Of a stretch of DNA of 64,000 bases, positions 13,182-52,149 are shown piece by piece. Each line of letters opens with the position of its first letter. Positions within the stretch are counted from its first letter, which is position 1. Both the position numbers and the translations under genes were made by a program. The notes below the pieces were generated by a model, which saw only the letters and a program-made list of their open reading frames with translations, had not been told where the DNA came from and did no database searches. This DNA is from Amia ocellicauda (Eukaryota > Chordata > Actinopteri > Amiiformes > Amiidae): positions 29,595,568-29,659,567 of the forward strand of contig NC_089853.1 in NCBI RefSeq assembly GCF_036373705.1, written 5' to 3'.

Positions 13182-16100
13182 ATGGATGCCAAAAAAGACA
13201 AGGAGCACGGTAAGGATGTATTTGAGGACCTGCCTCCAGCTTGTTGTTGCCTCTCCGCACTCAGTGGCTCGACACAGAAAAGCCAAGATGTCTGGAGACG
13301 CCGCCGCCTGGACGGAGCCCTTTGCCGCACAGCTGTGCAGTGGTTGGGAATAGCAGGGTTATGAGTGGGATCCAGATTATTTATTCAAACGAGACTCTGG
13401 CCACTGTGCGATCTTCGTATATCGATAATCGTAATCTTTTTTTTTAAATCACCTTTGAATAACAAGTCCTTGATTTATATTTTACCAAACGTCCACGTGT
13501 ATTAGAGAATAGTAACTAATAATACTTCCATTTCAGTGGGCACTAAATGCACAGTTAAGGGCGTAGGCTTTCATGTTCAGAAAACCATGTATCTCTAGCT
13601 AGCTACAATGTATCATATTATCTGCAGGACTTTCTTCCTATTTTTTTCCTTTTATTGTTAAAAACAAAACGAAAAACGGAACAATTTAACAAACAACGCC
13701 GAGTTGTGATCAAATTATTAGGCTACATTTTATTTTCTAACGTTTCTGATTATGCCATTGTAGGCTAACCCTAAAAATTATGTTCTACTTTCAAAATGTG
13801 TAATATTTGCATCACAATACATTTGCATTATGTTTTTGTATCATTATTAGGTTTTAATAAAGCAATACGTGGTTAACGTCCATAATAATATGAGCTGTGC
13901 TCATGCCTTGTTATAATAACATACGGGATTATTTATGTTGAGCAATACTAATGCAATCAGTAGAGCCGATAAATATTAAAGATTGTACATATTGTTCTGT
14001 AGTCAGAAAAAAATGTGATTGAGTTTAAGCACGATATGAATGCAAAAATAAATATGACTACTGATAACACTTCTACAGCTACTTCTTATAATAGCAACGA
14101 GTTTGTATTGATATAGTTTTGCATTTAAATTATACTTGTATTTGTAAAATTTTGTATTCCAAAGTAATTCATCGTTTAAGCAGCGCAGTAATTACTCATA
14201 ATCCTGATATCAGTTGGTAATCTGCCACTGGAAAAGTGAAATACAAATACACATATATGCAATGTATATTTAATGACTTTGTGAGTCGTCCTTAACCAAC
14301 CCTGTCAAAACAGAGTTCAACTTTTCTTGCTTTTCCAGTAATTCACACAGCACAGAAAATGCAATACATTTAATCTCAGGCAGAACACCTTAGCAACAGC
14401 CACTAATGATGACCTCACACACAGCTCAAAGACTTAAATCCCTGTCTCTGGAAAACCTGAATGCCTGCTCGCTGGTTTTCTTCTTTTTTTGTAATCTGTG
14501 GGAAGCCTCCTATTAATAGAATGATAGAGCAGATCTATTTTACTTTATTGCCAAGGAGAACAGACAGGGACTCAGGGAGAATCAGCGTTTAAGATTCTGC
14601 TGCAATAATGAGTCATGACTTTGTGTAGCATGCAGCTAGGATGCAGAGATCAGACCAGACAGGTGGACTTCTCTTTGTTGACACTGTGTTTCTCATAGTT
14701 TCATCTGTTTTTCAGAAACTGATTTTGCAAAAATCACGGCTGCACTGCTGAAATCTAAGACAGGGGAGTTTGATTTGGAGTCAATATTGTACCTGAAGCT
14801 CCGAGGTCTTGGTAAGAGTTTTATCAATATTTTTAAAAAACATTTTCTTCATTGTGTTCAGTTTCTTTTTCGATGTTGGTGTGGGTGTTTGCCAAAACAA
14901 ACAGATATTTGTTAAGAAGTACACATCCTTAAAAATAAGCTTCTTATAGGTTTAATTTAGTAGTAGCTAAAGTAATAATGCTGAAAGAAAATTAGTTATA
15001 CAAAGTAAATGGTAAATTGTCATTTAGCCTTAATATGTGGATATTCAGTTAAGTGGAGATATGAATTAGCTTACAATTTAAATTCAATATTAAGAAAAGC
15101 AACATATTGTAGAGTGGTATAACAAAAACTATATACTTTACACATAATACAAGAAAAACATATACTAGGAGCAAAGTATGGCACAAAAGGAAGATTAAAT
15201 GCTTGGATAAGAAAAAACAGTTTATAGAAAACAGACTGTAGATTTGACAAGTATGTTGTAGTGTATTGAAGGCTTTTTATTATTATTATCTTAATCAGAT
15301 TCTATTGTTCATTTTTTGCAGGTATATGTGACCTGGGATGTATAGGAGAATGCATAAACTTGGAAAGACTGGACCTTTCAGGAAATAATATCACAAGCCT
15401 AATTCCTCTCGCTTCCCTGAAATTACTTCTTGTGTTAAATTTGTCAGCAAACAGAATCACAAATTTAGGTAAGGATACAACGGACATGAATGTTAAAGGA
15501 CTTCAAATACCTGTGATGTGAAGTCATTTGGTAGTTTTATTTTGCCTTTTGCAATTAAAATAACATTATCTTAGAGTGTAATATCTGTTCGTGCAGAGAA
15601 ATCGGATTCTGTAGAAACATGTTCCATTTTTGTTAACTGATGGGTGATAATTGTGCTGTAGGTGTACATTACATTATGACTGTGATATTCTTGGTACATT
15701 CAGAAGTTACCCTATGTAGTATTTGGCTTTAGTTCAGGGATAAGGGAATTATCAAATGGATTTAGATTCATTAATGACACTAACTACATGTTATTGTTTT
15801 GTTCTTTCTCTAATTGAAGAACCCATTTGCAACTGTGACAATCTGCAAAGCCTAAATGTGGCTGCCAACCTTATTAGCAGGTAATGGCGCTGTTTGAAGA
15901 AGTGCTATTTTATTAATGTGATTCTAGCAGTGTTAATAGGCTATAAAAGTTCAGGTATATTATTTGTGGATGGGTCTTAATTGCTTCCTCTTATGACTTA
16001 TTTTGCAGCGCTGCACGAAACTTAATTTCATTTGCATTGCAAGCGATGTCTGCAAGTACTGCAAAAGTTTGATTTAGAGCATGAAGGGATTTCACTCTTG

Positions 16101-19100
16101 GTGAATAAGGAGATATTTCTTACAATGTCCTTGTGGGATTGAGTTAAGAATTTCACTACTTAACAACAGTTTGGTTTAATTAGGGCTCTACTGTTAACTA
16201 CATCAATATCCCTCAGTAAATATGATATATTCAGATAATGTCTAGAGACTAGAAATGTTCAATGTGTTGCAGTGAATTGTACATAGAATTCTTTAATTCT
16301 CTGATGACTCGATGTTCCCAGGCATTTCTTTATGTTTTACTTAAGGGATCACGAGTCTGAATTCAAACAGTGTAGGCACATTTAAAGATTTATTACATTT
16401 CCATACACTCTATCAAATTCCATGATATACTTTTAAGGAAATGTAAAACGTTACACAGTGCAACATGTAGTTTTTTTACAACATGTAGTGTATAATATCA
16501 TGTAATAAGACATGTACTGAAGCAAAATACAGTACAGGAGACAGCAATATGCACTGTATTAAAGTGTAAACAATAATTCTGAACTAATCAGGACAATTCC
16601 CCTTTAGGTTTACTTGATGTTTAAAGTCTCTTTAGGTGATTTCAGTGATTTCTAAAGAAGTCATGGCTGCATCACTAACACCCTGCTCTTTGGCTAAACT
16701 GGAATGATCTTATATGTTTATTCATTGCATCAGATATATTTGATACTTGTTCCCCTATTGGAGCTTATCCTAAAATCTAGGCTTTGGATAGTCTAACACA
16801 TCCCATATGCTGTAAGCAACTGCAAGAATTTATATTTTCCAAAAACCTTTCACAGTATTTGAGAATCCCACTGTGCTACACAAAGCATCTATTGTGATTA
16901 TTATGGGATTACCTCTCAGTAGCATGGATTCCCTGTGGCATTGGACAATTTAAATTAACAATGTTTATCCTAAAGGAAGTATCTCTCATTTACTTAAAAG
17001 AGAAAACCAGACAATCCCCCCCAAAAGAAAATGATTTTTGCATGACTGAATGGTATGCATATCTTTCACAGTTCAAACAATAGACAGTTATTTAAAAGGA
17101 GAGACTAAAGCAATTGAACTATTTTATGGTGTGATTGCAGGTGTGACCCTGTTATCAATGATGTAGAAATCAAGAGAGGGAGATAAAAGTGAGAATAAGA
17201 CATCATTATATCTGTGCTAAAAATTAGTCCAGGTTAGAGTTGGCAAGAATCCGTTGTATAAATTTGAACAGTCATGTACAGTAAGAGTAACTATATATTA
17301 CAGGACAAAGTGTGCAGAAACCCATAATAACAAAGCTGGTGTTTTTTCTTTCCACTGTTTAATGTGTGAGATATATTATTCACCATCAATATGTCTTATC
17401 TGTGAAATATATAGCATGGCTTAAGAATCACAACTGAGTAATCCTGCTGAGTGTATTGCTTGGTACTGTTGTGCTTCTTAAACATGTACGATGACTCTGA
17501 AATTGTTTTCTGGGGGTAAAAGTCTGTTCTTCACATTAATGTAATATTTATTAATTTTTGCCACCTACGAATGTACAGTGTTGAACACTTGCACTGTCTG
17601 CACTCCTTAAGAAAACTGGAAAGTATTCGTCTTAAGGACAACACATTTAGCTACAACAATCCAGGTTTGTAATATTCATGTGTTTTGTTATGATGGTATT
17701 CATCAAATATTTGTAAAATGTGACATAAATAGTAACTCAACTGTCCCTATTTGGTTTCAGATTATTTAGTTAGTTGCTTTTAATTTGCAACATCAGTTTT
17801 TTGCATTTGTTTTGTAGAAGTTTTTTTTTGTTCAACAAATTATGCATGGAAAATGTTTTATGAATCTCTCTGGTCTTGAGTTTCTGTATATTTTGTAATG
17901 CATATTACTGTTTTTATGTTGTTTTTAGTTTGCAAGAACACATCATATAGAAATTTAATCCTAGAAATGTTCCCAAACATCAAGGTAGTGGATGGTAAGT
18001 TTTTTTTGTTTTTGTTTTTCATTCATGTACATATACATGGAGTATTTTAGGTGATACTGAAAGAAAAATGTTATTTGTTTAATGTTTACCAGCAGTGTAG
18101 TAACACAGAGCTCAATGCAGTGCACTAATGGTAGGCTATTATTTACAGTTTACACTGTAATCTGGTTCTGTCAAATTTGAGGTCATACTAGTTTATCCTT
18201 TTAAAATATAGTGGCTGTTTTAAAGTCTAGCTAACTTCATACAATGTAGTTGAAAACCATGAACATAATCATTCTATTTCTTTAAATTAGCATTTCAGAT
18301 CATTTATCCATGTTTCTCATCTTTGAGACCTCTCTTGGTACATTTTCCAGCTCTACAGAGTTTTCAGCATTTCGGCAGTACACTTGGCATGCTGTTGTAC
18401 CAGGTGTGCTTCTCTTCCTTTCTAGGTGAAAGGGTGGTTGGCCGTGGCAGTGATTTATATCAGCTATGCAAAGACATTGATGAGTCTCTGAAAGGTGTTT
18501 TTTTCTGACTCCTCTCTCTCTTTATTTATTTTTCCAAAACATTTACATTTATCTTTCACTAATTTATTTACACATTTTATCAGATTGTATGAATTCAGTT
18601 CATTATAAAGTTATGATTGTTTATTAAAATGACTGCTGATCTTTTTCTGGAAGTGGTCAAAAGGTCCTTAGGAGAAGTTCTATTAAATTGATTTTTCAAA
18701 TGTAAATCTGTTGGTTTATGTACAAAACAACAACATATCTTCACAGTATTAGCAATATAGAATAGCTCTGGAAAAGAACATAGTCTCACTAATTATATTT
18801 TACTTCAATTAAAATGGCTTTTCCTGATGTTATTCCTAACAGGATTTTATAAAAATGGTCCACTGCCAGATGTACCTGACTGCAAACCCTGGGTTGAAGA
18901 AGGTTTTTGGGATCTGAAGAGATCAAACAACGCTATAATTGAAGAGGCCTACAAACAATTTAATGGTTAGTATTTACCATCCCAAACAGGCAACACTAAA
19001 GTCTTTTAAGTTGAAAGTACTTTCAAGGATTTGTAATTTTCTGAGTTTGTGATTAATGGTGTTCCTTGTAACCCCTTCTTGTTTCTGTCTGCAATTTGCT

Positions 19101-19545
19101 AGGCTAACTAACTTAAAGATGGTCCCAGAAAAGTCAAAGGAAACTAGCACCCTGCAATGCTCTCAAGCTTCCTGGTGATTCCTTATAGCAAGGTGGTCAA
19201 GTAGTTTTAATTTTGAAACAGTCTGCCATATTGTAGAATCTTAATAAAAACCTAAAACAATAGCAGACAATCACAAAGCATGATCTATTGAGGAAGTAAA
19301 AATGTTGCTAAAAAATAATTCATGTATAGGTCTTGGTTGGATTCATCTTACTGAATCTGAAGATAGTTCAAGAAACACATTCAGTATAGATAGTTGTTCT
19401 GTACTCTTTTATGTTAAACTTGTGTTATGTTTCCACAGATGTCCTACATGAATGCAGACTGCTGAACAACAGGGCTGCTCATGTGATAGCTCAGACTGAA
19501 AGAGCTCTGAGCATGAAGAATCAGCCAAAGCAGTACGTCCTATGA
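13182..19545 (+). CDS. lrrc61: lrrc61, leucine-rich repeat-containing protein 61 (9 coding exons)
   Basis: Exons: 13182..13209, 14716..14811, 15322..15468, 15820..15880, 17579..17664, 17929..17994, 18426..18494, 18843..18965, 19439..19545. All phases close, giving 260 aa (human about 259). The protein has LLKSKTGEFDLESILYLKLR near residues 20-39, leucine-rich repeats from about 42 to 140 (LERLDLSGNNITSL, LLVLNLSANRITNL, LQSLNVAANLI), an LRR-cap segment FPNIKVVDGERVVGRGSDLY and a helical C-terminus. Domain order and the 28 residues before GEF match human LRRC61. The ATG at 13182 has a good Kozak context (A at -3, G at +4); an in-frame ATG at 13158 does not and would add 8 residues. The molecular function is poorly known. 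Odd point: human LRRC61 lies on chromosome 7, away from the 15q25 neighbours here. Confidence 0.9.
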
Positions 19546-20921
19546 AACCCTGAGCAGCATTTCACTTCAGTGCAGTAGTCCTTATAGCTTCAAGCAAATC
19601 AGTGTATAACATATCCTTTTGCTTTACACAGCATCAATGCCAGTATCCTTACATGCCTATGATATGGCAAGGGTAGCCTAAAGACTTGTAACTATTTGTG
19701 AGTATTGCACATCAGTCCTGTTTACAAATATTAAATGAAATCAAAGCAGACGCACACATGAAGCCCCTCCGTTTCATGAAGGTGCTGTTCAGATGTTCTC
19801 CGTATGCAATAAGCATACTTCATGATTTTTCATAAGTTATACTTAACATTATTGCTTCAGAAGGAATGATAGTCTACAGTGTAGAACAATATGCAATTTT
19901 ACTCTTTTAATGGGGCTTCTAGTTAAAAAAATGAAAAACACCTTTTTTGTATTTAGTGATATGCACATTGCATTTTATCACCTTTTTAAATGTTGCTATT
20001 ATTCACTATGGTTTTCAGGCTTTAAAAGGGAGTTACATATCAAATATTTTCTATATGCACAGGTTTCCAACATAGCGTGCCTGCGATTTGTTTAAATCGA
20101 CAACACATTTATGAATTAAAATGACACTCAACATCCACACAAGTGTTGCTCATATCATTGTACATTTGAAAGAAAGTTGAATGACAAGAAAAGCAAATTA
20201 TACATAGAGTAAATTCTACAAACCTTGACTTTAATTGCAGTTCTACAGTGTTTATCATGGAAACCCTGACCTTCCTACCTCATCCACACAATCTCTTTCG
20301 AGGGAAGTAGTTACTATTAGATACAACTCTAGCTGTTTTTTTTAACTGAATTATAGGTTTGCTTCTTGCTTGGAAATAATGTATGTTTTATAAGTCAGAT
20401 TTTTATGTAACAAAGGTGTTTAAATTATGTTTTCTGTTATCAATTCCCCCAAACTGGCATTTTATTTTAGGATTCTTTAGTCAAGCTGTGCTTAGTGGGA
20501 CTATGTGGGCTGACAAACCACGTTTTTTGTTTTGTTTTGGCGAGGATAATTTGTATGCTTTCATGTCTGCTTTAATAGAAAGTAACTAATATATGTATTT
20601 GGGGTTAAAACTTATTTTCAAATCTTGTATATTTGAGACTTTCTACTGTGGTGTCAAGCTTTCTAACACTGTTTAATACAGCAGGACAAATCAAGTGGTT
20701 AAGACCAAACTGATGCTGTTTATAACTACCTTTGATGACTGCCTTTTTCCTCACATTGTTTTTGTTAGGTACATGAAAAATAGAACCTCACAACAATACA
20801 AAACCTAAAACAATGTAACAATATTTCCTTAAGATTCACAGTTGTGTGACATAATGATGATAAAAGCAACAATGTGCTGCATATCAGATTGTGTATTTTT
20901 AAAAATGGGATATTTAATGCC

Positions 20922-20927
20922 AATAAA
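20922..20927 (+). terminator. poly(A) signal, probable lrrc61 3' end
   Basis: AATAAA followed closely by a second AATAAA-like run and a T-rich stretch, about 1.4 kb after the lrrc61 stop. No other plus-strand gene ends nearby. An ATTAAA near 19729 could serve as an earlier site. Confidence 0.5.
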
Positions 20928-21330
20928 AAAATAAAAATGAAAGATGTCTTTCTGCTTTTCTACAGTTTGTTCTATAAGTGTGACATATTTTATAGTATAC
21001 AATCACCTTGATTTTATTCAGATGTCATTAAGTTTAATATTGTTTTTATAGCTATTCTGCATTAGGAATAGTTCACCAAGTGGGGTGAGAGAAGCAATCG
21101 TAGAGGGATATAGACCATCACAAATAAGAGCTTTGTACTCCATCTGGTGGCACATCTGAGTAAAGCACATTACATTATATGGGATTCCAACTAAAATACA
21201 TTAAAAAATGTTAAATAGCAACAACTGTAGATGATTTAATTGCATTTATATTAAAATAATTATATATATATATACATTTATTTTTTAAATTGTTATTTTA
21301 CATGTGTATCATATTCTGCACCTCCTAATG

Positions 21331-21570
21331 CAGTGGTTCTCAATCCTGGTCCTGGTCCCTACCCTGCTGTTTTTTGTTCTGGTAGAGCTCTCAATTACTT
21401 AATCACTAGTAGGGTACTTAATGTAATCCTAATTTAACTAATCATTTGAAACGGTAGATGGAACTTGGAACTCTCCAACTTGTTGTAAGCTATGTCATTT
21501 AAAAAGTAAAATGAATCCAAATGGTTGAATGGTTCTGTTAAGTACCTACGACCAGGATTGAGAATCAGTG
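21331..21570. mobile_element. fold-back MITE (hAT-like)
   Basis: The left end CAGTGGTTCTCAATCCTGGT and the right end CCAGGATTGAGAATCAGTG are inverted copies with few mismatches. The 240-bp interior has no coding capacity. This terminal sequence is widespread in fish genomes as a non-autonomous DNA element. I could not define a clean target-site duplication. Confidence 0.7.
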
Positions 21571-21659
21571 TCGTCATGGGACTTTTATCTTTTTTATCTT
21601 TTGTTTTATATTTATTTCTTGTTTTAATGGAACACAAACCATGTCCGTATCCTTTTTTT

Positions 21660-21867
21660 TTTACACAACTCTCACTTTCTCCCACTTGAAATCGCTGGGT
21701 GTGCGGATCTGTGCACAACGAGTTAAAGCGGTGATGCTCTAGGTGGGTGGCGTCACAATGACTCGTGTTCACCCGGAAAAGGGCTTTGCTGTGCAGGAAG
21801 CGCATGTAGGGAGCCGCGGGACAGTACGGTACTACTGATAGACTGCACGGAAGCTAGCGCAGAGACA
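21660..21867 (+). promoter_or_regulatory. idh3a promoter region
   Basis: A GC- and CpG-richer stretch just before the idh3a ATG. It holds an ATF/CRE-like half-site GCGTCAC near 21750 and AGGAAG directly followed by an NRF1-like half-site GCGCATG at 21800..21806. NRF1 and ETS factors drive many nuclear genes for mitochondria, which fits idh3a. The transcription start was not located. Confidence 0.4.
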
Positions 21868-31605
<9,738 letters not shown>

Positions 31606-31939
31606 GACCCCTTCTCGGCTGCAATGGTGAAAACGGATAAATACATCAGTTACTTTAAAACCCTCCAGATCCATAGCATCCTGGTATATACAAACATTTC
31701 TATTGTATAAATACAAAAAAAACTAACTACTGTGGTTGACTTCTGAATGTCTTTCTTTTCTGAAAACACAAAGCAGTGTCTTACACTTTGTTGTCTTTTG
31801 ATTAGTGTCGGTGTACTTTATTTGCAAATAATTGCTTTAAATATTCTTTATTTATTGACCAAAAAAGCCTTTGATTTTTTTTATTTTGGTAAAACTCCTG
31901 TTTCGTCGGTGATGTAATATTGTCTGTCTCCAGAATCCC

Positions 31940-31945
31940 ATTAAA
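31940..31945 (+). terminator. poly(A) signal, probable idh3a 3' end
   Basis: ATTAAA about 335 bp after the idh3a stop, followed by a T- and GT-rich stretch (GATGTTTTG, ATGTTTTATC). This gives a 3' UTR of roughly 0.36 kb. Confidence 0.5.
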
Positions 31946-33408
31946 GGGAAAGATGTTTTGAACCATGTTTTATCCTTCTTTTGTATTATAACATTTGGTG
32001 AGTCACTGGTTTTGTGAAGAAAAAAAACTAAAGTTGCAGTATGAAATGTTACCTAAGCATACCTATTAAAATTTAATTCTTGCTCAAATTTGTTTACAAT
32101 CTTTTAATTGGTTATTTATTTTTGTCCCGACTTGCCTAATAGTACAGTAAAAGTGACACGTTATTTTATTTTGGTTACTGAAAAGTAAACTGCAATCGCT
32201 GTAGCCTTAAACTCTGAATGCGTAGCCTTAACATATATCAATAAATATAAGTCAGAATTCGTTCCATGACATACAAATATTATAATGAAAGAAATAATGT
32301 ACTTGAGCATCCACCTGGGGATCGGCTCCCCGGGTAGCTGCTTCCCATCTGACGACAATGTCCTCAGTTCTGTCAGATCCTTGAAATAACATGTCTTCTA
32401 GTTGGTTAGCTGAAAATGTTGCTAATGGAGCTGCTCCAGACTTGTCTTTTTAGGAGATATCTTTCCAAAACAATCCACGTTATCAAATCTGCATTCTCTT
32501 ACACGCTGTCCTGTTGATGATCCTACATAGAGATTAAGTGCAAGTGCATCCAAAAAAACTATGGAGTTTTGGGACCTAGAGAGTAAAGGGTTAACACAGA
32601 TATATAATATGCATCCACTTCATATTTTAGTATTTGTACTTACTGCCTTTATTTCACTGTCCTCCACTGCAGGTCAAGGGGGTAAGAATAGAATTCCACT
32701 GGACCTCCGTATTTAACTGCCCAACAGCTTTTGTGTAGCATTGGGTGGGAGGGCTTCCCGATCTTCCCTCTGGCCCTACACTATTTTGTTTAGACCGGTT
32801 TGATGGACAACGTCAACCTGAATGAAGTGGGAGTGCACAGATGCTGTCCCTTGTTTAGCCATGAAAGTACAGTGTGAAGGCCTCTTGTTTAAAAATAGTT
32901 CAGCTTTAACTCTGGTTGAAAATTGCTAGTCATTTGGTACGTGAATAAGGTAAAGTTTTTTTACAATACAAACAAAACTAATTTAACAGTGATTTGAAAT
33001 TGACACTCTCCTTGCAATGTGACCCCTTCTTAGAAATGAATACAACTGATAGCCTGTGAATAAGAAAGGTTTAATACATTGATGTAGAGGTCCCACCAAA
33101 ACCAAATAGTTTGTTATATGACTTGTTTAACACTTCCCAAAAATATACCAGCACCCTTTAAATTACAATGGAGTTAAAACTGCTCGAGCATGGTTACAAA
33201 TGGACAATACTATATTATGATGAAATACATGAAGGTGACATTGCAGAATAATGTGTAATTTTTTTTTTTTTTGAGTACGACAGAAACCCGCTAACATTTT
33301 AAATCCATACATTTGGTATAGAACCAATACCATGAAATCAAATGGGTGTGCTAAAACAAAAAAGACAAAAACAGACTAACTAGTACACAGTGCCTTAGTG
33401 TTGTCTGT
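31946..33408. other. spacer between convergent idh3a and acsbg1
   Basis: About 1.5 kb between the two 3' ends. Part is expected to be acsbg1 3' UTR; an AATAAA on the minus strand near 32649..32654 is one possible signal. I see no coding exon or recognisable repeat. Confidence 0.5.
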
Positions 33409-48985
<15,577 letters not shown>

Positions 48986-49617
48986 CCCGGCTGGCGATCT
49001 CAGTACCGTTACACCTTATCAAACTGTGTATTGCAGTCATGAAGTGTGAGCATTGAGCAGTGCTGCCAGTCTGCTTCAGGCACCATGAGGACCGGCTGTA
49101 ATTCTCATGGGAACTGCGAATAAAAGCAGAGGTCAGGGTGTGGGTTTCCATTCAAGCTGTTTCCAGTTTGCAGAAATGACACTGTATTTGGCACAGTTTT
49201 TAAAAAGCACCCATGACATGTGTAAAAATCTTTTCTGCTACTGCTCTGGATGCAATATTTGTTTTCAATTCAGATGCATTTTTACTTACAGTTTTATATT
49301 TATTTCTTTTTGCCCCCCTTTTCAAAATCAGAAACATGCGGAGCATCTTAATGAGCTCAAAGCTCTTTCACATGCAAATTTCTTACGGTTTCCAAGAAGA
49401 ATGGCGAAGGCAGTAATGTTTTACACAAGCAACTCGATAAGACTAAACTTAGTTTACTAAATTGTCCTCACACATCTATTCGAGCTGTTTACATACATAT
49501 CAAGTAATAATTGGAATTGAAACAATATTTGTTTTCAACACAAACTGTGTTCAAGGCAAGAGTTCAGCAATTTCTAAACTTAGATTTGAACAGAATATTT
49601 CATTCTAATCTGTACAT

Positions 49618-51310
49618 TTTAAAGAATTTCTAGCATTGATCAGCAACTATAGCCTATTGAACTTACCCATTGTCTGTCTGCCTTTCCTTTTGTGCTGTAG
49701 TCTGTAGCAGACAGAGACACTTAGTTGTCAAAACATCTGATTTCTCTTGCCTTGACACTTCTGGGGAATGAAGTAAACATGGCTATACTGATAACGAATC
49801 TTCCTGTTGTTTTTGAAAGTCATCCAAAGGTTACAGATGTGGTGCAGTGGAAATGTATCAGAGGGTTTTACATATCTACTTATTACTTATATTTTTGATT
49901 ATTCAGTAGCCAATATAATCTGTAAGTTTTGCATACAAATCAGTATTTAGTCCATATTAATTGATTCATCCTTATTATTCACATATATACATTTTTCTAT
50001 GTTAGCTTTTGAGGTCTCATCCTATAACCGCAGCTATTTTTGCTTGGGGGTCAGATCCTTCACTGAGTCCAAGGATCCTCCATATCTCTGTCACCTGTTT
50101 TTCTATATTATTTTATTACTATTATACAATAAACCTCTAATTGATTAACTATGGTCCTATGGATTCCTTACACATCACATATCTTACAATTGGCAAGCCA
50201 ACCAGGAGGGGACTTCTCTACAACCAACAGCCATTTTGATGGTGAGTATGTTTCATCTTATAACTACATGACTTAAAGTTATAATTTCTTAAAGTGTGCA
50301 GGGAAAATAGCCAGGCTGGTCCTGCGCTAAGCATAACAGCATTTGTAGTAGAATTGTCATAGTGGACTGTAGTAGAACTGTTATTGTGAGGTCAGCAGTA
50401 GCATTGTTTGATTTTGGTGTAAGTATTATTATGAGAACAGGAAGAAGGTAGTGCCTAAAGGTGTCCTTCATTTTGCTAAAAATCTGTTCTGTTGAGGACT
50501 TGACTTATTAGTTATTAGTGTGATAAGTTTCACTTGGCAAGGTTTTATGCATCACTTGAGTTTGGGGCAGTTGTGCACCCCATGGTTGAAGCAAGTGCTC
50601 TGTGTGTGTTAGGGGGGTTTGCTTGCTACAGGTAATTGCCTGGATCGCTGGTCGTGGCTCTTGGAGAAATTTCAGAGCACTGGAGTCAGAGTTATCAGGT
50701 TGTTTGGAGCTGAAGTCTAGGATTGTAAGGGAACCTAGTTTTTCAGTACAATTGCCTGTCACATGTTGTAGGAATTAAACATTTGCTTCATATTGCTCAC
50801 TATCCTCAATCGGACTCGGAAAACAGAATTGAGAAAATGGTTCTGGATAATGACTCTAATTGGATTGTTAATCTGCTGAGCATTTTGATGTCACTCAGGG
50901 GCGTGATACATAAGAGCAAAGGTTTTTGCCCCTACAAATTGATGACAGGTAGAAAAATTAGATTTCCAGAACATTTGCTGGTCGAGATGCATATACCATT
51001 GGCAGATGGGTGGTGTTGTGAAAAATACATTGATAATTTGTTTAGGGCTCTGCCATCTGGCAACAAGCTGCTAGGCAACAGGGACAGGTTCAGCAGTACA
51101 ATTAAGTGTAATATGACAAAAATGTTAAGGAAACTGTATTTAAATTGGGAGATTCTATTATTATAAAAAGAAATATGGACAAATTTGAACACAGCTTGTT
51201 TAAATTGAGTATTGTCAAAGGGAGAAAGCAGTGGGGGAAATGGTTTCATGTTGATCAGTTTAAGAAGGCCCCATGTGTGGGTCGGCTGACCAATGTTAAC
51301 AAAGAATAAA
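49618..51310 (+). mobile_element. truncated endogenous retrovirus: 5' LTR, leader, integrase remnant
   Basis: The LTR (49618..50188) has an AATAAA at 50128..50133 and ends CTTACA, like the solo LTR at 35326..35921. It is followed two bases later by TGGCAAGCCAACCAGGAG, a primer-binding-site candidate. The interior from about 50260 to 50760 has no readable gag or early pol. A piece of integrase follows, ending near 51309. No 3' LTR was found. It lies upstream of acsbg1 exon 1, on the opposite strand. It is an old, incapable copy. Confidence 0.8.
50768..51309 (+). pseudogene. retroviral integrase, C-terminal fragment (endogenous retrovirus)
   Basis: The fragment starts around the end of the catalytic core (a HYPQSD motif followed by an altered glutamate helix) and continues through FCPYKLMTGR, a typical end of retroviral integrase. 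A frame change near 51165 leads to a short basic tail with KWFHVDQFKK. The zinc-binding domain and most of the core are absent. Described only as a relic. Confidence 0.75.
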
Positions 51311-52149
51311 TACTGCACTTGTTCTGTTTCAGATGGAGCTTTTGACTTTCAGGGAGTACCTTTAAAGGAGGGAACTATATATACACACACCTGGCACAGA
51401 CACTCTTACCTGGTACAGGGATAGTAAAGAACTACATTCAGGAAAGTGTGATTTTTCAAACATTACACTGTTTTTGTCAACGACATCGGAGGAAAAGGAG
51501 ACATCCAGTTTTCCGGTGCAATGTCCTACACTAGAGCACTACTTTAATGACACCATCCCTCACTTCACATATGACACTCTGAAGAGGCTTTTGCAAGGTT
51601 CTGCTGCTCTGGGTTTTCCTTCTCAGCACAACAAAACTGGCTACTGGCTCCTTCTCATTGCTCTTGGTTTTAGGATTGACAGCTCAGGTAGTGGAAACAA
51701 ATTTCAGTCCTATACATACACAGCCTACCTAACATATCTAAACTGGCTTTATCTACCCAACCACAGAAGTTAGACCACGTGTTAGAAGCAAGACTGAAAA
51801 GCAGTCTGAGTTTGGTTGCTGTCGTGATTACCGTGTTGAGACTGACTTGGTTCGTGTTGCTGTCCTTTGGCTGGAGCCACACAGCGAAGATTGCAGATTG
51901 AGGAAAATAGTTCTCATCTAACCTTGTTCTTCACTTTCCTATATGCTTGCACACATACACATTAATATAACTATTGTCTTATACTTATCTACTTAATTGT
52001 TCCTTGAATGCATACTTAGTCCATTGTATTTCAACTTTACTGTGGGTTTTAGTTTGCTACACAATTAAGTGAACACATGTTAGTATACATCAAATAACAT
52101 TTCTCTTTTAAACTTTTGTTTGGATGTTCAAGTATAATATAATTAGTCA
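51311..52149. other. spacer, possibly retroviral 3' remnant
   Basis: Follows directly after the integrase remnant. One plus-strand frame at 51474..51773 has no family I recognise; it could be a decayed downstream retroviral gene or unrelated host DNA. No 3' LTR is visible. Confidence 0.35.

Larger units (their letters stand above)
19546..21867. other. lrrc61 3' UTR and idh3a upstream region
   Basis: The first 1.4 kb is probably lrrc61 3' UTR. The rest holds a fold-back MITE (21331..21570) and the idh3a promoter. No exon is seen. Confidence 0.55.
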
